This document shows positions 43,666-52,611 of a DNA stretch of 64,000 nucleotides, in pieces. The position numbers and the translations under genes are program-made. The DNA is from Verrucosispora sp. NA02020 (GTDB taxonomy: Bacteria > Actinomycetota > Actinomycetes > Mycobacteriales > Micromonosporaceae). Under the pieces are notes generated by a model. It saw nothing but the letters and a program-made list of their open reading frames with translations, did no database searches and was not told the DNA's origin. Location of the stretch: positions 3,720,001 to 3,784,000 of the forward strand of contig NZ_CP054923.1 in the NCBI RefSeq assembly GCF_013364215.1, given 5' to 3'. Numbering within the stretch: the first letter of the stretch is position 1; each line of letters starts with the position of its first letter.

Positions 43666-45075
43666 TCAGGTGTCGATCCGGGTGATGTTGCGGATCTTGT
43701 TGGACGCGTCCAGCGCCGCGACCTTGTAGGCCTCGGCCAGCGTCGGGTAGTTGAACACCGTGTCGACCAGGTAGTCGACCGTTCCACCGCAGCCCATCAC
43801 CGCCTGTCCGATGTGGACGATCTCGGTGGCGCCGGTGCCGAAGACGTGGACGCCCAGCAGTCGGCCGTCGTCCGGCGAGACGAGCAACTTCAGCATGCCG
43901 TACGAGTCGCCGACGATCTGGCCGCGCGCCAGCTCGCGGTAGCGGGCGACGCCCACCTCGAACGGTGTGGCGCTCTCGGTCAGCTCGTCCTCGGTCTTCC
44001 CGACGAAGCTGATCTCCGGGATGGTGTAGATGCCGATCGGCTGCAACTCGTGCATCGGGCGTTCCGGCTCGCCGCAGGCGTGCTGGGCGGCCAGCCGGCC
44101 CTGCTCCATCGAGGTGGAGGCCAGGGCCGGGAAACCGATCACGTCACCGACGGCGTAGATGTTCTCCACGGTGGTCCGGTAGTTCGCGTCGACCTCGATC
44201 CGGCCGCGCCGGTCGGCGGTCAGTCCGGCCGCCTCCAGGTCCAGCCCGTCGGTCTGGCCCTGCCGTCCGGCCGAGTACATCACCGTGTCGGCGACGATCC
44301 GCTTGCCGCTCTTGAGTACGCACAGCGCCGCGTTCTGGTGCTTCTCCACCGCGGCGACCTCCTCGCCGAAGCGGAACGTCACCGACAGGTCGCGCAGGTG
44401 GTACTTGAGCGACTCGATGATCTCCTCGTCACAGAAGTCGAGCATCCGCTCGCGACGTTCCACCACGGTGACCTTCGTGCCCAGCGCGGCGAACATGGAG
44501 GCATACTCCATGCCGATCACGCCCGCGCCGACCACGACCATGCTGCGCGGCACGGCCTGGAGGTTGATGACCCCGTCGGAGTCGACGATGGTCCGGTCGT
44601 CGAAGTCGACGCTGTCCGGTCGGGCCGGTCTGGTGCCGGCGGCGATGATGGCCTTGTCGAACGTGATCTTCGAATCCCGTCCGGAGCCGCCGTCGACCCA
44701 GACCGAGTGCGGGTCGGCGAAGCGGCCGGTGCCGGTGATCAGGGTGACCCGGTTGCGGGTCAACTGGTTGCGGATGACGTCGGTCTGTCGGTTGATCACG
44801 TGTTGGGTGCGGGCCGCCAGGTCGCTGACGGTGATCTCGTCCTTCACCCGGTAGCTGCTGCCGTACAGGTCTCGTTGGCTCAGGCCGGTCAGATAGAGCA
44901 CGGCCTCGCGCAGGGTTTTCGAGGGGACGGTGCCGGTGTTGATGCAGACTCCGCCGAGCATGTCGCGTCGATCCACGACGGCCACCCGTCGGCCGAGTTT
45001 GGCGGCGGCGATGGCGGCCTTCTGACCGCTCGGCCCTGAGCCCAGTACCAACAGGTCGTAGTCATACACGATCAC
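43666..45075 (-). CDS. sthA: Soluble pyridine nucleotide transhydrogenase
   Basis: 469 residues, two-dinucleotide-binding flavoprotein. FAD motif [18 protein letters not shown] at the N-terminus; [17 protein letters not shown] has a single Cys where disulfide reductases have two, as in SthA; second Rossmann motif [19 protein letters not shown]-binding [13 protein letters not shown]; dimerisation domain at the C-terminus. It exchanges reducing equivalents between NADPH and NAD. Position beside the glyoxylate genes suits redox balance during growth on acetate, but it has its own transcript. Two GTG codons (45075 and 45069) could start it. Confidence 0.92.
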   Translation of the reverse strand: MIVYDYDLLVLGSGPSGQKAAIAAAKLGRRVAVVDRRDMLGGVCINTGTVPSKTLREAVLYLTGLSQRDLYGSSYRVKDEITVSDLAARTQHVINRQTDVIRNQLTRNRVTLITGTGRFADPHSVWVDGGSGRDSKITFDKAIIAAGTRPARPDSVDFDDRTIVDSDGVINLQAVPRSMVVVGAGVIGMEYASMFAALGTKVTVVERRERMLDFCDEEIIESLKYHLRDLSVTFRFGEEVAAVEKHQNAALCVLKSGKRIVADTVMYSAGRQGQTDGLDLEAAGLTADRRGRIEVDANYRTTVENIYAVGDVIGFPALASTSMEQGRLAAQHACGEPERPMHELQPIGIYTIPEISFVGKTEDELTESATPFEVGVARYRELARGQIVGDSYGMLKLLVSPDDGRLLGVHVFGTGATEIVHIGQAVMGCGGTVDYLVDTVFNYPTLAEAYKVAALDASNKIRNITRIDT

Positions 45076-45186
45076 TAGCGTCGCAAGATGTGGTGGACTG
45101 CGCCAGGCCAGGCGACCAAGCGGAACAAGGGTTTACCTTCCTGGAATGTTGACCTGGTGCCCTCTCCCCACCGACCGATGATCATG

Positions 45187-45205
45187 ATAGGTTAGCCTTA
45201 CCTAA
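45187..45205 (+). promoter_or_regulatory. Iron box (DtxR/IdeR type) before haem oxygenase
   Basis: ATAGGTTAGCCTTACCTAA agrees with the consensus TTAGGTTAGSCTAACCTAA at 17 of 19 positions. It lies directly upstream of the AGGAGG ribosome site, so iron-loaded repressor would block transcription of the haem oxygenase gene. Confidence 0.9.
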
Positions 45206-45217
45206 CAGGAGGTGTTC

Positions 45218-45859
45218 ATGGGGTTCGCCGCACAGGTGCGCGAGTTGACCAGGGCGGACCACCGGGCCGCGCAGAACGTGACGTATTTCGACGCCCTGTT
45301 GTCGGGGCAGCTCGACCGGGCCGGGTACGCCGCGTTGCTGGAGCAGCTCCACGTCGTCTACCAGACGTTGGAGGAGGCCGCCGAGGCGATGCGGGACGAC
45401 CCGGTCGCCGGGCCGTTCGTCGTGGAGGAACTGCGCCGCCTGCCCCGCATCGTCGACGACCTGCGGTTCCTGCACGGCCCCGACTGGGCCACCCGGATCG
45501 CGCCGAGCCCCGCCACCCGGCAGTACCAGGAACGGCTGCGCGAGGTCGCGTTCACCTGGCCGGCGGGCTTCGTCGCCCACCACTACACGCGGTACATGGG
45601 CGACCTCTCCGGCGGTCAGGTGATGGTGCGGGCGGTACGCCGCACGTTCGGCCTCGACACCGACGGCGTCCGGTTCTTCCTCTTCCCGGACCTGGACGCG
45701 GCCGCCTTCAAGCAGCACTACCGCGAGTTGCTCGACACGGCACCGTGGGACGAGGTCGAGCGGCAGCGCTTCCTGGACGAGGTGTCGTGGGCGTACCGGC
45801 TGAACACCGAGATGATCGCCGAGCTGGGCCGGGACGTGGCGCAGGGGAGTGCGGCGTGA
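45218..45859 (+). CDS. hmuO: Haem oxygenase (biliverdin-forming)
   Basis: 213 residues of the HmuO/HO-1 family. The proximal haem ligand is His15 in TRADHRAAQN; the distal-helix signature is HHYTRYMGDLSGGQVM. It opens imported haem to biliverdin, CO and Fe(II). ATG 45218 is chosen for its AGGAGG at 45207-45212; an upstream GTG two codons earlier overlaps the ribosome site. An iron box controls it, and the next gene overlaps its stop (GTGA). It works with the hmuTUV importer encoded nearby. Confidence 0.95.
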   Translation: MGFAAQVRELTRADHRAAQNVTYFDALLSGQLDRAGYAALLEQLHVVYQTLEEAAEAMRDDPVAGPFVVEELRRLPRIVDDLRFLHGPDWATRIAPSPATRQYQERLREVAFTWPAGFVAHHYTRYMGDLSGGQVMVRAVRRTFGLDTDGVRFFLFPDLDAAAFKQHYRELLDTAPWDEVERQRFLDEVSWAYRLNTEMIAELGRDVAQGSAA

Positions 45860-46170
45860 ACGCGGCGGACCCGTTCCCGCCCGACGTGGTGTCGGCCGTC
45901 ATGCGGCACATGAACACCGACCACGCCGACGACTGCCGGCTGATCTGCCAGGGCCTGGGCGGTCGACCAACCGCCACCGCGGCGACCATGTCCGGGATGG
46001 ACGCCGAGGCGATGTACTTCGCGGCCACCGTGGACGGTGTCCCGGTCCCGGTGCGGGTGCCCTTCAGTGCCCCGCTCACCGAGCGGCGGCAGATCCGGGC
46101 CGAGGCCGCCCGGATGTACCGGGAGGCGTGTGCGGCGCTGGGCCTGACCCCACGGCCCGACGCGAGCTGA
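45856..46170 (+). CDS. DUF2470-domain protein linked to haem use
   Basis: 104 residues. The DUF2470 pattern is seen in VVSAVMRHMNTDHADDCRLICQGLG, and the C-terminal helix is RRQIRAEAARMYREACAALG. In other bacteria this domain is the C-terminal part of HugZ-type haem-utilisation proteins; here it is a separate small protein whose GTG overlaps the haem oxygenase stop. It may help haem binding or transfer (inference from position). It should share the iron box. Confidence 0.85.
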   Translation: MNAADPFPPDVVSAVMRHMNTDHADDCRLICQGLGGRPTATAATMSGMDAEAMYFAATVDGVPVPVRVPFSAPLTERRQIRAEAARMYREACAALGLTPRPDAS

Positions 46171-46185
46171 TTCCGTGCTGTGCAC

Positions 46186-46217
46186 GACGGCCCGCCGGTC
46201 ACCACCGGCGGGCCGTC
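46186..46217. terminator. Bidirectional hairpin terminator
   Basis: Arms 46186-46199 and 46204-46217 pair perfectly (14 bp, 4-nt loop) between the convergent DUF2470 and hmuV genes, overlapping the hmuV stop. Confidence 0.88.
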
Positions 46218-47031
46218 AACCGTCCGTGCGGACCGGCAGCACCAGCGGTACGCCGGTGCGCGGGTGCGGCAGCACCTCGATCTCGTGCTGGTAGACCTCG
46301 CTGAGCCGGTCGGCGGTGAGCACCTCGACCGGTGGCCCGTCGGCGACCAGCCGCCCACCGGCCAGCAACGCGATCCGGTCCGCGTACGCGGCGGCAAGCG
46401 CCAGGTCGTGCAGGACGACCACCACGGCACCGCCCTGACGGGCCCGCTCGTGTGCCAACCGGAGCACCAACTCCTGGTGGTGCAGGTCCAGCGCGGCGGT
46501 AGGCTCGTCCAGCAGGAGCATCGGGGTGCGTTGGGCGAGTACCCGGGCCAGCGCCACCCGCGCCTGCTCGCCACCGGAGAGCGCCGAGAAGACCCGGTCG
46601 GTGAAGGACTCCGTGCCGGTCAGCCGCATCGCCTCGCGGATCGCGTCGTCGTCCTCGTCGGCGTACCGCGTACCGGCCCAGGGTGCGCGGCCCATCGCGA
46701 CCACCTCGCCGACGGTGAACGGGAACGTCATGGTGGCCCGTTGCGGCAGCATCGCGCGGAGTCGGGCCAGCTCGACCGGAGCCCAGCGGTGCAGCGGCCG
46801 GTCGGCGAACGCGATGTCGCCGAAGGCCGGTGCCAGGTCGCCGCAGATCGCGCCGAGCAGGGTGCTCTTGCCGGCGCCGTTCGGCCCGACCAGCGCCAGC
46901 AGTTCCCCGCCCCGCACGTCGAAGGTGACGTCGGTCAGGATCGGTCGGCCGCCGCGCCGGACACCCAACCCGTCCACCCGCAGGCGGACCGGATCGCGAC
47001 CGATCTCCGGCACCGCCGTACGCCGCCTCAT
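46216..47031 (-). CDS. hmuV: Haem ABC transporter ATPase
   Basis: 271 residues. Walker A is GPNGAGKST, the signature is LSGGEQARVALARVL, Walker B is PMLLLDEPTAALD and the switch His is VVVLHDLALA. This is the FecE/HmuV type that drives haem or siderophore import. ATG 47031 has GGGAGG at the proper distance; ATG 47037 overlaps the ribosome site. It is the last gene of the operon surface protein-hmuT-hmuU-hmuV and overlaps hmuU by 4 bp. Confidence 0.93.
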   Translation of the reverse strand: MRRRTAVPEIGRDPVRLRVDGLGVRRGGRPILTDVTFDVRGGELLALVGPNGAGKSTLLGAICGDLAPAFGDIAFADRPLHRWAPVELARLRAMLPQRATMTFPFTVGEVVAMGRAPWAGTRYADEDDDAIREAMRLTGTESFTDRVFSALSGGEQARVALARVLAQRTPMLLLDEPTAALDLHHQELVLRLAHERARQGGAVVVVLHDLALAAAYADRIALLAGGRLVADGPPVEVLTADRLSEVYQHEIEVLPHPRTGVPLVLPVRTDG

Positions 47032-48056
47032 CCCCATCCTCCCGCCCGGGTCCGGGTCCGGCGCAGCAGCCAGAAGAAGCACGGGCCGCCCACCACGGCG
47101 GTCAGCACGCCGAGCGGTAGTTCCTGGTAGTCGACCAGGGTGCGGGCGGCCAGGTCCCCGGCGACGACCACGATGGCCCCGCCCAGCGCGCTGGCCGGCA
47201 GGAGGAGCCGGTGACCCGGCCCGGCGACCATCCGGACCAGGTGCGGCACGACCAGCCCGACGAAGGAGATCACGCCGGTGAAGGCCACCGCGGCGGCACC
47301 GAGCAGCGCGGTCACCCCGATCATGGCCAGCCGCAACCGTTCCACGTGGACGCCCAGGTGCCGGGCCGACCGGTCACCGAGGGCGAGCAGGTCCAGGCGG
47401 CGGGCGGTGGCGGCGGCGATCGCGATGCCGACCGCCGCACACGGCAGGGTCACTCCCACTGCCGCCCAGTTGGCCTGCGCCAGGCTGCCGAGCTGCCAGA
47501 ACGCGATGGCGCGTACGGCGTCGGCGTCGCCGAAGAACATCAGCAGGCCGATCAGCGCGCCGGCCACCGCGTTGACCGCGATGCCGGTCAGGACCAGCGT
47601 GACCACCTCGGTGCGTCCGCCGGTGCGGGACATCGAGTAGACCAGCGCGGTGGCGGCGAGACCGCCCAGGAACGCGCCGGCCGCGACGGTCCAGCCGCCG
47701 AGCGTGGCGACGCCGGTGACGATGACCGTGGCGGCGCCGACCGCGGCGCCCGAGGAGACGCCGATGACGCCCGGCTCGGCCAGCGGGTTGCCGAAGACGC
47801 CCTGCATCAGCGCGCCGGCGCAGCCGAGCGCCGCGCCGACGATGACGGCGAGTACGACCCGGGGGAACCGGACCACCCAGAGGGCGCTCTCCCCGTGCGG
47901 GGCGCTCGGCAGGGGACCGACGTCGAGCCGGACGCGGTGCAGCAGTGATCCGAGCACCTCGGCGGGCGGCACCTGGACCTGCCCGGTGCCGGCCGCGACG
48001 AGGCAGAGCAGGACCAGGGCGACGCTCAGCCCGACCAGGAGCAGGGGCCGTCTCAT
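47028..48056 (-). CDS. hmuU: Haem ABC transporter permease
   Basis: 342 residues of the FecCD/BtuC family, with about nine to ten membrane helices. Family motifs include RFPRVVLAVIVGAALGCAGALMQGVFGNPLAEPGVIGVSSGAAVGA near residues 60-105 and, at the end, VSFVGLVVPHLVRMVAGPGHRLLLPASALGGA. A coupling helix for HmuV follows PHLVRM. It forms the membrane channel for haem. Both ends overlap neighbouring genes by ATGA. Confidence 0.93.
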   Translation of the reverse strand: MRRPLLLVGLSVALVLLCLVAAGTGQVQVPPAEVLGSLLHRVRLDVGPLPSAPHGESALWVVRFPRVVLAVIVGAALGCAGALMQGVFGNPLAEPGVIGVSSGAAVGAATVIVTGVATLGGWTVAAGAFLGGLAATALVYSMSRTGGRTEVVTLVLTGIAVNAVAGALIGLLMFFGDADAVRAIAFWQLGSLAQANWAAVGVTLPCAAVGIAIAAATARRLDLLALGDRSARHLGVHVERLRLAMIGVTALLGAAAVAFTGVISFVGLVVPHLVRMVAGPGHRLLLPASALGGAIVVVAGDLAARTLVDYQELPLGVLTAVVGGPCFFWLLRRTRTRAGGWG

Positions 48057-49069
48057 GTGCACGGTCGGTGGACCGCCTCGGCGAGGGCCTGGATGGTGCG
48101 GCCGGTCCGCGCCCCGAAGCTCAGCAGCATCCCGTCGTCCATGTCCACGATCCGGCGGTGCCGACCGGCCGGGGTCTGGCCGACGCCGGGCAGGGCGAGC
48201 AGGCCGTCCACGCCCTTGACCGACTCCAGCCCCTCGGTCATCACCAGGATGACGTCCGGTGCCGCGTTGATCAGACCCTCGCTGGTCAGCGGCCGGAACC
48301 GGGACAACCCGATCTCGGTGCCGGCGTCGGTCGCGCCGATCGCCCGGATCATCTCGTCGGAGCCGGCGCCCTTGCCGCCGATCAGGTACACCCCGGCGGT
48401 GCCCCGCACATAGAGGAACGCGATGCGCAGTGGCGGGCCGTCCGCCGGGGCGCTGCGGCGGGCCTCGGCGATCTCCGCCTCCACCCGGGACACGAGGAGG
48501 TCCCCGGCCGCCGGTACGCCGAGGGCGGCGGCGATGGCGCGGATGTTGCGGGGGATGGCGGCGAGGCTCTGCTCGTCGTCGATCAGGACCACCGGGATGC
48601 CGGCGCGACGGAGCTGGTTGAGCACCTCGGGTGGGCCGATGCTGGTGTCGGCGAGTACCACCGTGGGGTTCAGCCGCAGCACCGCCTCGGCGGCCAGGTC
48701 GTGTCCGGCCGGCGTGACCACCGGCAGATGCGTGGCGGCGGCGAAGGTGGTGGAGGTGTCCCGCCCGATCACCCGGCCGCCGAGGCCGAGGCTGAAGACG
48801 ATCTCGGCGATGGAGCCGTACAGGTTCACCGCGAGGATGCGGCTGGCGTCGGTGACGGTGACCGTCGTCCCGTCGGCCGAGTCCACGGTGACCGGCAGGT
48901 TGCTGCCGGGGTCGCCGCCGACCGGGACGACGTCGGTGTCGGTCACCACGGCGGTGGCGGGCCCGCAGCCGGTCGCCGTGGTGGCGCCCGGCGTGCCGGC
49001 GGCGGCGTCGCAGGCGACGAGACCGAGCAGCGCGGGCAAGGCCAGCAGCGCGGGCAGTACGCGCCTCAC
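48053..49069 (-). CDS. hmuT: Haem-binding lipoprotein of the ABC transporter
   Basis: 338 residues. Signal sequence with lipobox LLGLVAC near residue 20, then a periplasmic-binding-protein class III fold (BtuF/HmuT): RILAVNLYGSIAEIVFSLGLGGRVIGRD is the first lobe, EAVLRLNPTVVLADTSIGPPEVL is typical, and MDDGMLLSFGARTGRTIQALAEAVH the last helix. It passes haem to HmuU. Tyr and His residues that bind haem in the family cannot be assigned by eye. GTG start overlaps the stop of the surface-protein gene. Confidence 0.9.
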   Translation of the reverse strand: MRRVLPALLALPALLGLVACDAAAGTPGATTATGCGPATAVVTDTDVVPVGGDPGSNLPVTVDSADGTTVTVTDASRILAVNLYGSIAEIVFSLGLGGRVIGRDTSTTFAAATHLPVVTPAGHDLAAEAVLRLNPTVVLADTSIGPPEVLNQLRRAGIPVVLIDDEQSLAAIPRNIRAIAAALGVPAAGDLLVSRVEAEIAEARRSAPADGPPLRIAFLYVRGTAGVYLIGGKGAGSDEMIRAIGATDAGTEIGLSRFRPLTSEGLINAAPDVILVMTEGLESVKGVDGLLALPGVGQTPAGRHRRIVDMDDGMLLSFGARTGRTIQALAEAVHRPCT

Positions 49070-49914
49070 CGCTGTCCCTGCCGACGTCGACGGATCCGCA
49101 GGACCACCAGCAGGACCAGCAGCGCGGCGAGTCCGGCCACCGTGAGGGTGAACCACCGTCCGGCCGGTCCACTGTCGCTGACCTGGGTGGTGAGCAGGTG
49201 CTGGTCGGCGCTGACCGGATCACCACCGGTGCCGCCCGTGCCGGTGGCCGTACCCGCCTCGGGCGGAGCCGATCCCTCGACGGCGCCGGCCGGACCGGTG
49301 GTGCCGACGGGTGCGTCGGAGGCCGCCGGTGCCGGGGCGGCGGAGGTCCGGGTGGTGCCGCCGGGCGCCGACGACGCCGGGGCGGTGGCCCGGGTGGTCG
49401 GGCTGGCCGCCGGCGCGGCGAAGGTGACCGGCACCTTGACGTCCTGCGCGCGGTCCGAGCTGCGGGTGTGGTCGTTGCGGCTGGCCACCACGCAGCGCCG
49501 GACGGTGCAGTCCACGTCGCCGATCGTCGCGGTCAGCCGGAGCCGCACGCTGAACGAGCCGCCGGAGCCGTACGGGACGGCCAGCCCCTCGCCGTACGCG
49601 GGCGGGTTCGAGGAGATCCAGTGCGAGGCGCCGGTCGCGCCGCTGGTGTCGATGCCGCCCCCGCAGGGCGAGGGCGGCGCGCCGGCACCGTTGTCGACGC
49701 AGTACGCGACGTAGATGCCCTTGGCGGTGTCGTAGCCGGATCCGGAGACGGTGACGGTGGCACCGGCGAGGGGGATCGCGGTCGTCCGGCTGACGGAGAG
49801 GCGTTGGCCGTCGGGGCCCCTGCCGACCGTGTCCGCGTACGCGGGGCCGGCCGCGAGGGCGCCGATGACCAGCAGCACCACGCTGACCAGGGCGGCGGCG
49901 AGGCGGGCAGGCAT
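49066..49914 (-). CDS. Membrane-anchored surface protein of the haem operon
   Basis: 282 residues. Signal peptide about 1-27, an Ig-like domain about 35-165, a Pro/Thr/Ala/Gly linker about 170-240, one membrane helix about 253-273 and a basic tail. The Ig-like domain has ATVTVSGSGYD, GIYVAYCVDN and a CTVRRC pair followed by SSDRAQD and VPVTF. The HtaA-type protein encoded divergently has a clearly related domain. It is first in the hmuTUV operon and probably helps to capture or relay haem at the surface (inference). Confidence 0.8.
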   Translation of the reverse strand: MPARLAAALVSVVLLVIGALAAGPAYADTVGRGPDGQRLSVSRTTAIPLAGATVTVSGSGYDTAKGIYVAYCVDNGAGAPPSPCGGGIDTSGATGASHWISSNPPAYGEGLAVPYGSGGSFSVRLRLTATIGDVDCTVRRCVVASRNDHTRSSDRAQDVKVPVTFAAPAASPTTRATAPASSAPGGTTRTSAAPAPAASDAPVGTTGPAGAVEGSAPPEAGTATGTGGTGGDPVSADQHLLTTQVSDSGPAGRWFTLTVAGLAALLVLLVVLRIRRRRQGQR

Positions 49915-49930
49915 GAGTGACCTCCGAAGA

Positions 49931-49949
49931 TTTGGTTAGGCTAACCTAA
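49931..49949 (-). promoter_or_regulatory. Iron box before the hmu operon
   Basis: TTTGGTTAGGCTAACCTAA matches 18 of 19 positions of the DtxR/IdeR consensus and lies 17 bp upstream of the surface-protein start, so the hmu operon should be repressed when iron is plentiful. Confidence 0.92.
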
Positions 49950-49999
49950 GTAGATCTTGCCGCGTCCGCAAGAGGGTGTTCGGAGGATTTCCCATAAGA

Positions 50000-50018
50000 T
50001 TAGGTGAGCCTAACCTAA
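50000..50018 (+). promoter_or_regulatory. Iron box before htaA
   Basis: TTAGGTGAGCCTAACCTAA matches about 18 of 19 positions of the DtxR/IdeR consensus and lies 31 bp upstream of the htaA-type gene. The two iron boxes of this divergent region are centred 69 bp apart, so each direction has its own. Confidence 0.92.
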
Positions 50019-50049
50019 TCGAGCCCTACCCCCTCCGAGAGGAAGACTC

Positions 50050-51576
50050 ATGTCCGTACCCAGACCCGGCGGTATCCGCCGACGGTCGTACCGGTGGGCG
50101 TCGGCAGCGGTGCTCGGCGCCGCCGCGTCACTGGCCGTGGTGGCCCCTGCGACGGCGGCACCCGCCGACGTCACCGCGGGAAGCCTCGACTGGGGCTTCA
50201 AGAGCTCGTTCCGGGCGTACGTCTCGACCGGTAACGGCAATCCGCCGATCGGGGTCGCCGACGGTGCCACCCGCAAGGCGGACGGCACCTTCACGTTCCC
50301 GGTCACCGGCGGCACGTACGACAGCGCCACCGGCGCGACCACCGTCAACTACGGGGGCACGGTCGTGTTCTCGTACCCCTCGCACTTCTTCAAGATCACG
50401 CTGGCCAACCCCACCGTGGTGGTGGACGGTGCCGGTGGTTCGCTGCTCGCCGATGTCGACCTCGAGGTCAGCGGCGGCGGATTCGAGCCGGTGCAGATCG
50501 AGCAGGCCGCCATCGCCACCCTCGGCACCGGCGGCGCCAGCCCGACCGTCTCGGGTGGCTCGGTGAGCTGGAACAACCTGGCCACCACGCTCACCGAGAC
50601 CGGGGCCACCGCCTTCGCCGGCTTCTTCACCGCCGGCACGGCCCTGGACCCGACGTCGTTCACCTTCACCACCGGGACGGGCGGCGGCGGCCCCGCCACC
50701 CCGTCGGTGACCGTGGACCCGTCCGCCGCCCTCGACCCCGAGGGGACGTCGGTCACCGTCACCGGCTCCGGGTTCGACCCGGACGCCAACGGCGGCGTCG
50801 GCGTCTATGTGGCGTTCGGCCCGAAGGTCGACAACCACTGGACGAACTCCCGTCCGTACAAGCCGGTGAAGTGGGTGCACAAGAACGCCTCGTCCTCCGC
50901 GGCGCAGGTGAAGCTCGCCGCCGACGGCACCTTCTCCACCACGTTGGACCTGGTGCCGAGCTACACCGACGGCAACGGCGACACGGTCGACTGCACGGTG
51001 ACCCAGTGCTACGTGCTGACGTTCGCGGCACACGCCTCCAGCGACCGCAGCCAGGACACCTTCACCCCGGTCACCTTCCGGGGGGCCGCCGGTGGGCCCA
51101 GCGGCGCCGAGCAGGAGATCACCGCCACGGTGCTCCAGTCCGGTCCGCTGACGCTGACCTCGTCCGGCAGTGCCGTGGCGCTGTCGGCCGTGCACCCCGG
51201 CGGGGTCGCCGACGGTGCGCTCAACGCGGTGACCGTCAGCGACCTGCGCGGCACCAACGCCGGCTGGAACGTGGTCGGTCAGGTGGAGGACTTCACCAGC
51301 GCGCTCGGTGGCACCATCGCCGCCGACAACCTCGGCTGGACGCCGAACGCGTCCGTGCTCGCCGACAAGCTGGTGGGCTCGTCCGGGGTGGTCACCCCGG
51401 GCGGACGGGCCAACCCGGGTGACGGTACGGGTCTGGGCAGCGCCCGTACCCTGTGCGGCTCGACTGCCGGCGCCAGCGCCGGCAGCTTCCGGTGCGGTGC
51501 CGACCTGGGCCTCGGGGTCCCGGCCGCCACCGGTCCGGGTGACTACACCGCCACCCTGACCCTGACCCTGTCCTGA
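50050..51576 (+). CDS. htaA: HtaA-domain haem-binding surface protein
   Basis: 508 residues. Signal peptide about 1-37. HtaA domain about 38-210, recognised by LDWGFKSSFRAYV, TVNYGGTVVFSYPSHFF and EVSGGGFEPVQ. Then an Ig-like domain about 215-350 (SVTVTGSGFDPDAN, GVYVAFGPK, DCTVTQCYVL, SSDRSQD, PVTF) and a third beta domain. No membrane anchor is seen at the C-terminus. HtaA domains bind haem or haemoglobin in Corynebacterium. The upstream iron box and the hmu operon across the gap support a role in haem capture. Confidence 0.9.
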   Translation: MSVPRPGGIRRRSYRWASAAVLGAAASLAVVAPATAAPADVTAGSLDWGFKSSFRAYVSTGNGNPPIGVADGATRKADGTFTFPVTGGTYDSATGATTVNYGGTVVFSYPSHFFKITLANPTVVVDGAGGSLLADVDLEVSGGGFEPVQIEQAAIATLGTGGASPTVSGGSVSWNNLATTLTETGATAFAGFFTAGTALDPTSFTFTTGTGGGGPATPSVTVDPSAALDPEGTSVTVTGSGFDPDANGGVGVYVAFGPKVDNHWTNSRPYKPVKWVHKNASSSAAQVKLAADGTFSTTLDLVPSYTDGNGDTVDCTVTQCYVLTFAAHASSDRSQDTFTPVTFRGAAGGPSGAEQEITATVLQSGPLTLTSSGSAVALSAVHPGGVADGALNAVTVSDLRGTNAGWNVVGQVEDFTSALGGTIAADNLGWTPNASVLADKLVGSSGVVTPGGRANPGDGTGLGSARTLCGSTAGASAGSFRCGADLGLGVPAATGPGDYTATLTLTLS

Positions 51577-51581
51577 CGCGT

Positions 51582-51627
51582 GGAAGGGCATCTTGTTGTG
51601 CGCAGATCGATGACGAGGTGCCCTTCC
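51582..51627 (+). terminator. Hairpin over the start of the next surface-protein gene
   Basis: Arms 51582-51596 and 51613-51627 form a 15-bp stem with two G-U pairs. The GGAAGGG...CCCTTCC form matches the terminator type at 760-809. Unusually, the ATG at 51610 lies in the loop side and the right arm encodes codons 2-6 of the gene. It may terminate or attenuate between htaA and the next gene. Confidence 0.6.
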
Positions 51628-52611
51628 CCGCACCTGGTCGCCGTGACCGTGGTCCTGCTCGTCACCGTGCTGGCGGGTGGACCCGCCGTCGCCCTCGCCG
51701 CGCCGGCTCCCGCCCCGTCACCGTCGCCGAGCGACGCGGGGTTCACCTGGGCGGTGCAGCCGTCCGGACCGTCCGGCCCCACCGGCCGCAGTTACTTCGT
51801 CCACGACGCCGAACCCGGTCAGGTGATCGAGGACCGGGTGGCGTTGACCAACCTGAGCACGACCGCGATGACCTTCGCGGTGTACGGCGCCGACGCCTTC
51901 ACCACCGCCGACGGCGGCTTCGCGTTGCAACCGGCGAGCCGTCCGGCGGTGGACGTGGGCGCCTGGACGCAGTTCGCCGAACGCACCTACCGGGTGCCTG
52001 CGGGCGAGCAGGTGATCCTGCCGTTCCGGATCGGCGTACCGGCCAACGCCAGCCCCGGTGACCACGCCGGCGGGGTGGTCGCCTCGATCGCCCAGGTGGC
52101 GGAGACGGGTGGGCAGGTCAGGCTCGACCGCCGCGTCGCCGCCCGGATCTACCTGCGGGTCGCCGGCCCGGTGCGCCCCGGCCTCCAGGTCGAGGCGATG
52201 CGGATCGGGTACGACAACCCGGTCAACCCGTTCGGCACCGGCCCGGTGGTGGTCAGCTACCGGCTGCGCAACACCGGCAATACCCGGCTGACCGGCACCA
52301 CCCAGGTACGCCTGACCGCGCCCTTCGGCATCGGACTGGCCCGCACCGAGCCGGTCGAGGTGCCCGAGTTGCTGCCCGGCGCGGCGATCACCGTCACCGA
52401 ACAGATCAACGGTGTGGTGCCGGCTGGACGGCTCGCCGCCGACGTGGCCGTCGACCCGGCTACCCCGGACCGGATGCTGCCCACCGTGCACCGCACCGCC
52501 GTGACCTGGGCCGTGCCGTGGGTGTGGACGGCGCTGCTGCTCACCGCCCTGGGCGCGTTGCTGGTCAGCCGGTTTCGGGCGATCCGGCGTCGTCGGACGT
52601 CGCCGGCATGA
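51610..52611 (+). CDS. DUF916-like membrane-anchored surface protein
   Basis: 333 residues. Signal peptide about 1-29, then two beta-sandwich domains: the first with GQVIEDRVALTNLSTTAMTFAVYGAD and PAGEQVILPFRIGVP; the second with NPVNPFGTGPVVVSYRLRNTGNTRL. One membrane helix near 305-325 and a basic tail follow. The layout resembles DUF916/WxL-interacting proteins, which bind surface or wall partners. It follows the HtaA gene and overlaps the next gene by ATGA. ATG 51610 is preferred over a GTG at 51580 because it gives a normal signal peptide. Partner and role are unknown. Confidence 0.75.
   Translation: MTRCPSPHLVAVTVVLLVTVLAGGPAVALAAPAPAPSPSPSDAGFTWAVQPSGPSGPTGRSYFVHDAEPGQVIEDRVALTNLSTTAMTFAVYGADAFTTADGGFALQPASRPAVDVGAWTQFAERTYRVPAGEQVILPFRIGVPANASPGDHAGGVVASIAQVAETGGQVRLDRRVAARIYLRVAGPVRPGLQVEAMRIGYDNPVNPFGTGPVVVSYRLRNTGNTRLTGTTQVRLTAPFGIGLARTEPVEVPELLPGAAITVTEQINGVVPAGRLAADVAVDPATPDRMLPTVHRTAVTWAVPWVWTALLLTALGALLVSRFRAIRRRRTSPA

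Noticed and set aside
41475-43787. A 770-codon minus-strand frame opposite aceB
   Set aside because: Antisense of a well-conserved malate synthase; composition biased and no recognisable motif.
43309-45039. A 576-codon plus-strand frame opposite sthA
   Set aside because: Antisense shadow with Val/Asp/His/Arg bias; the minus strand encodes a complete flavoprotein.
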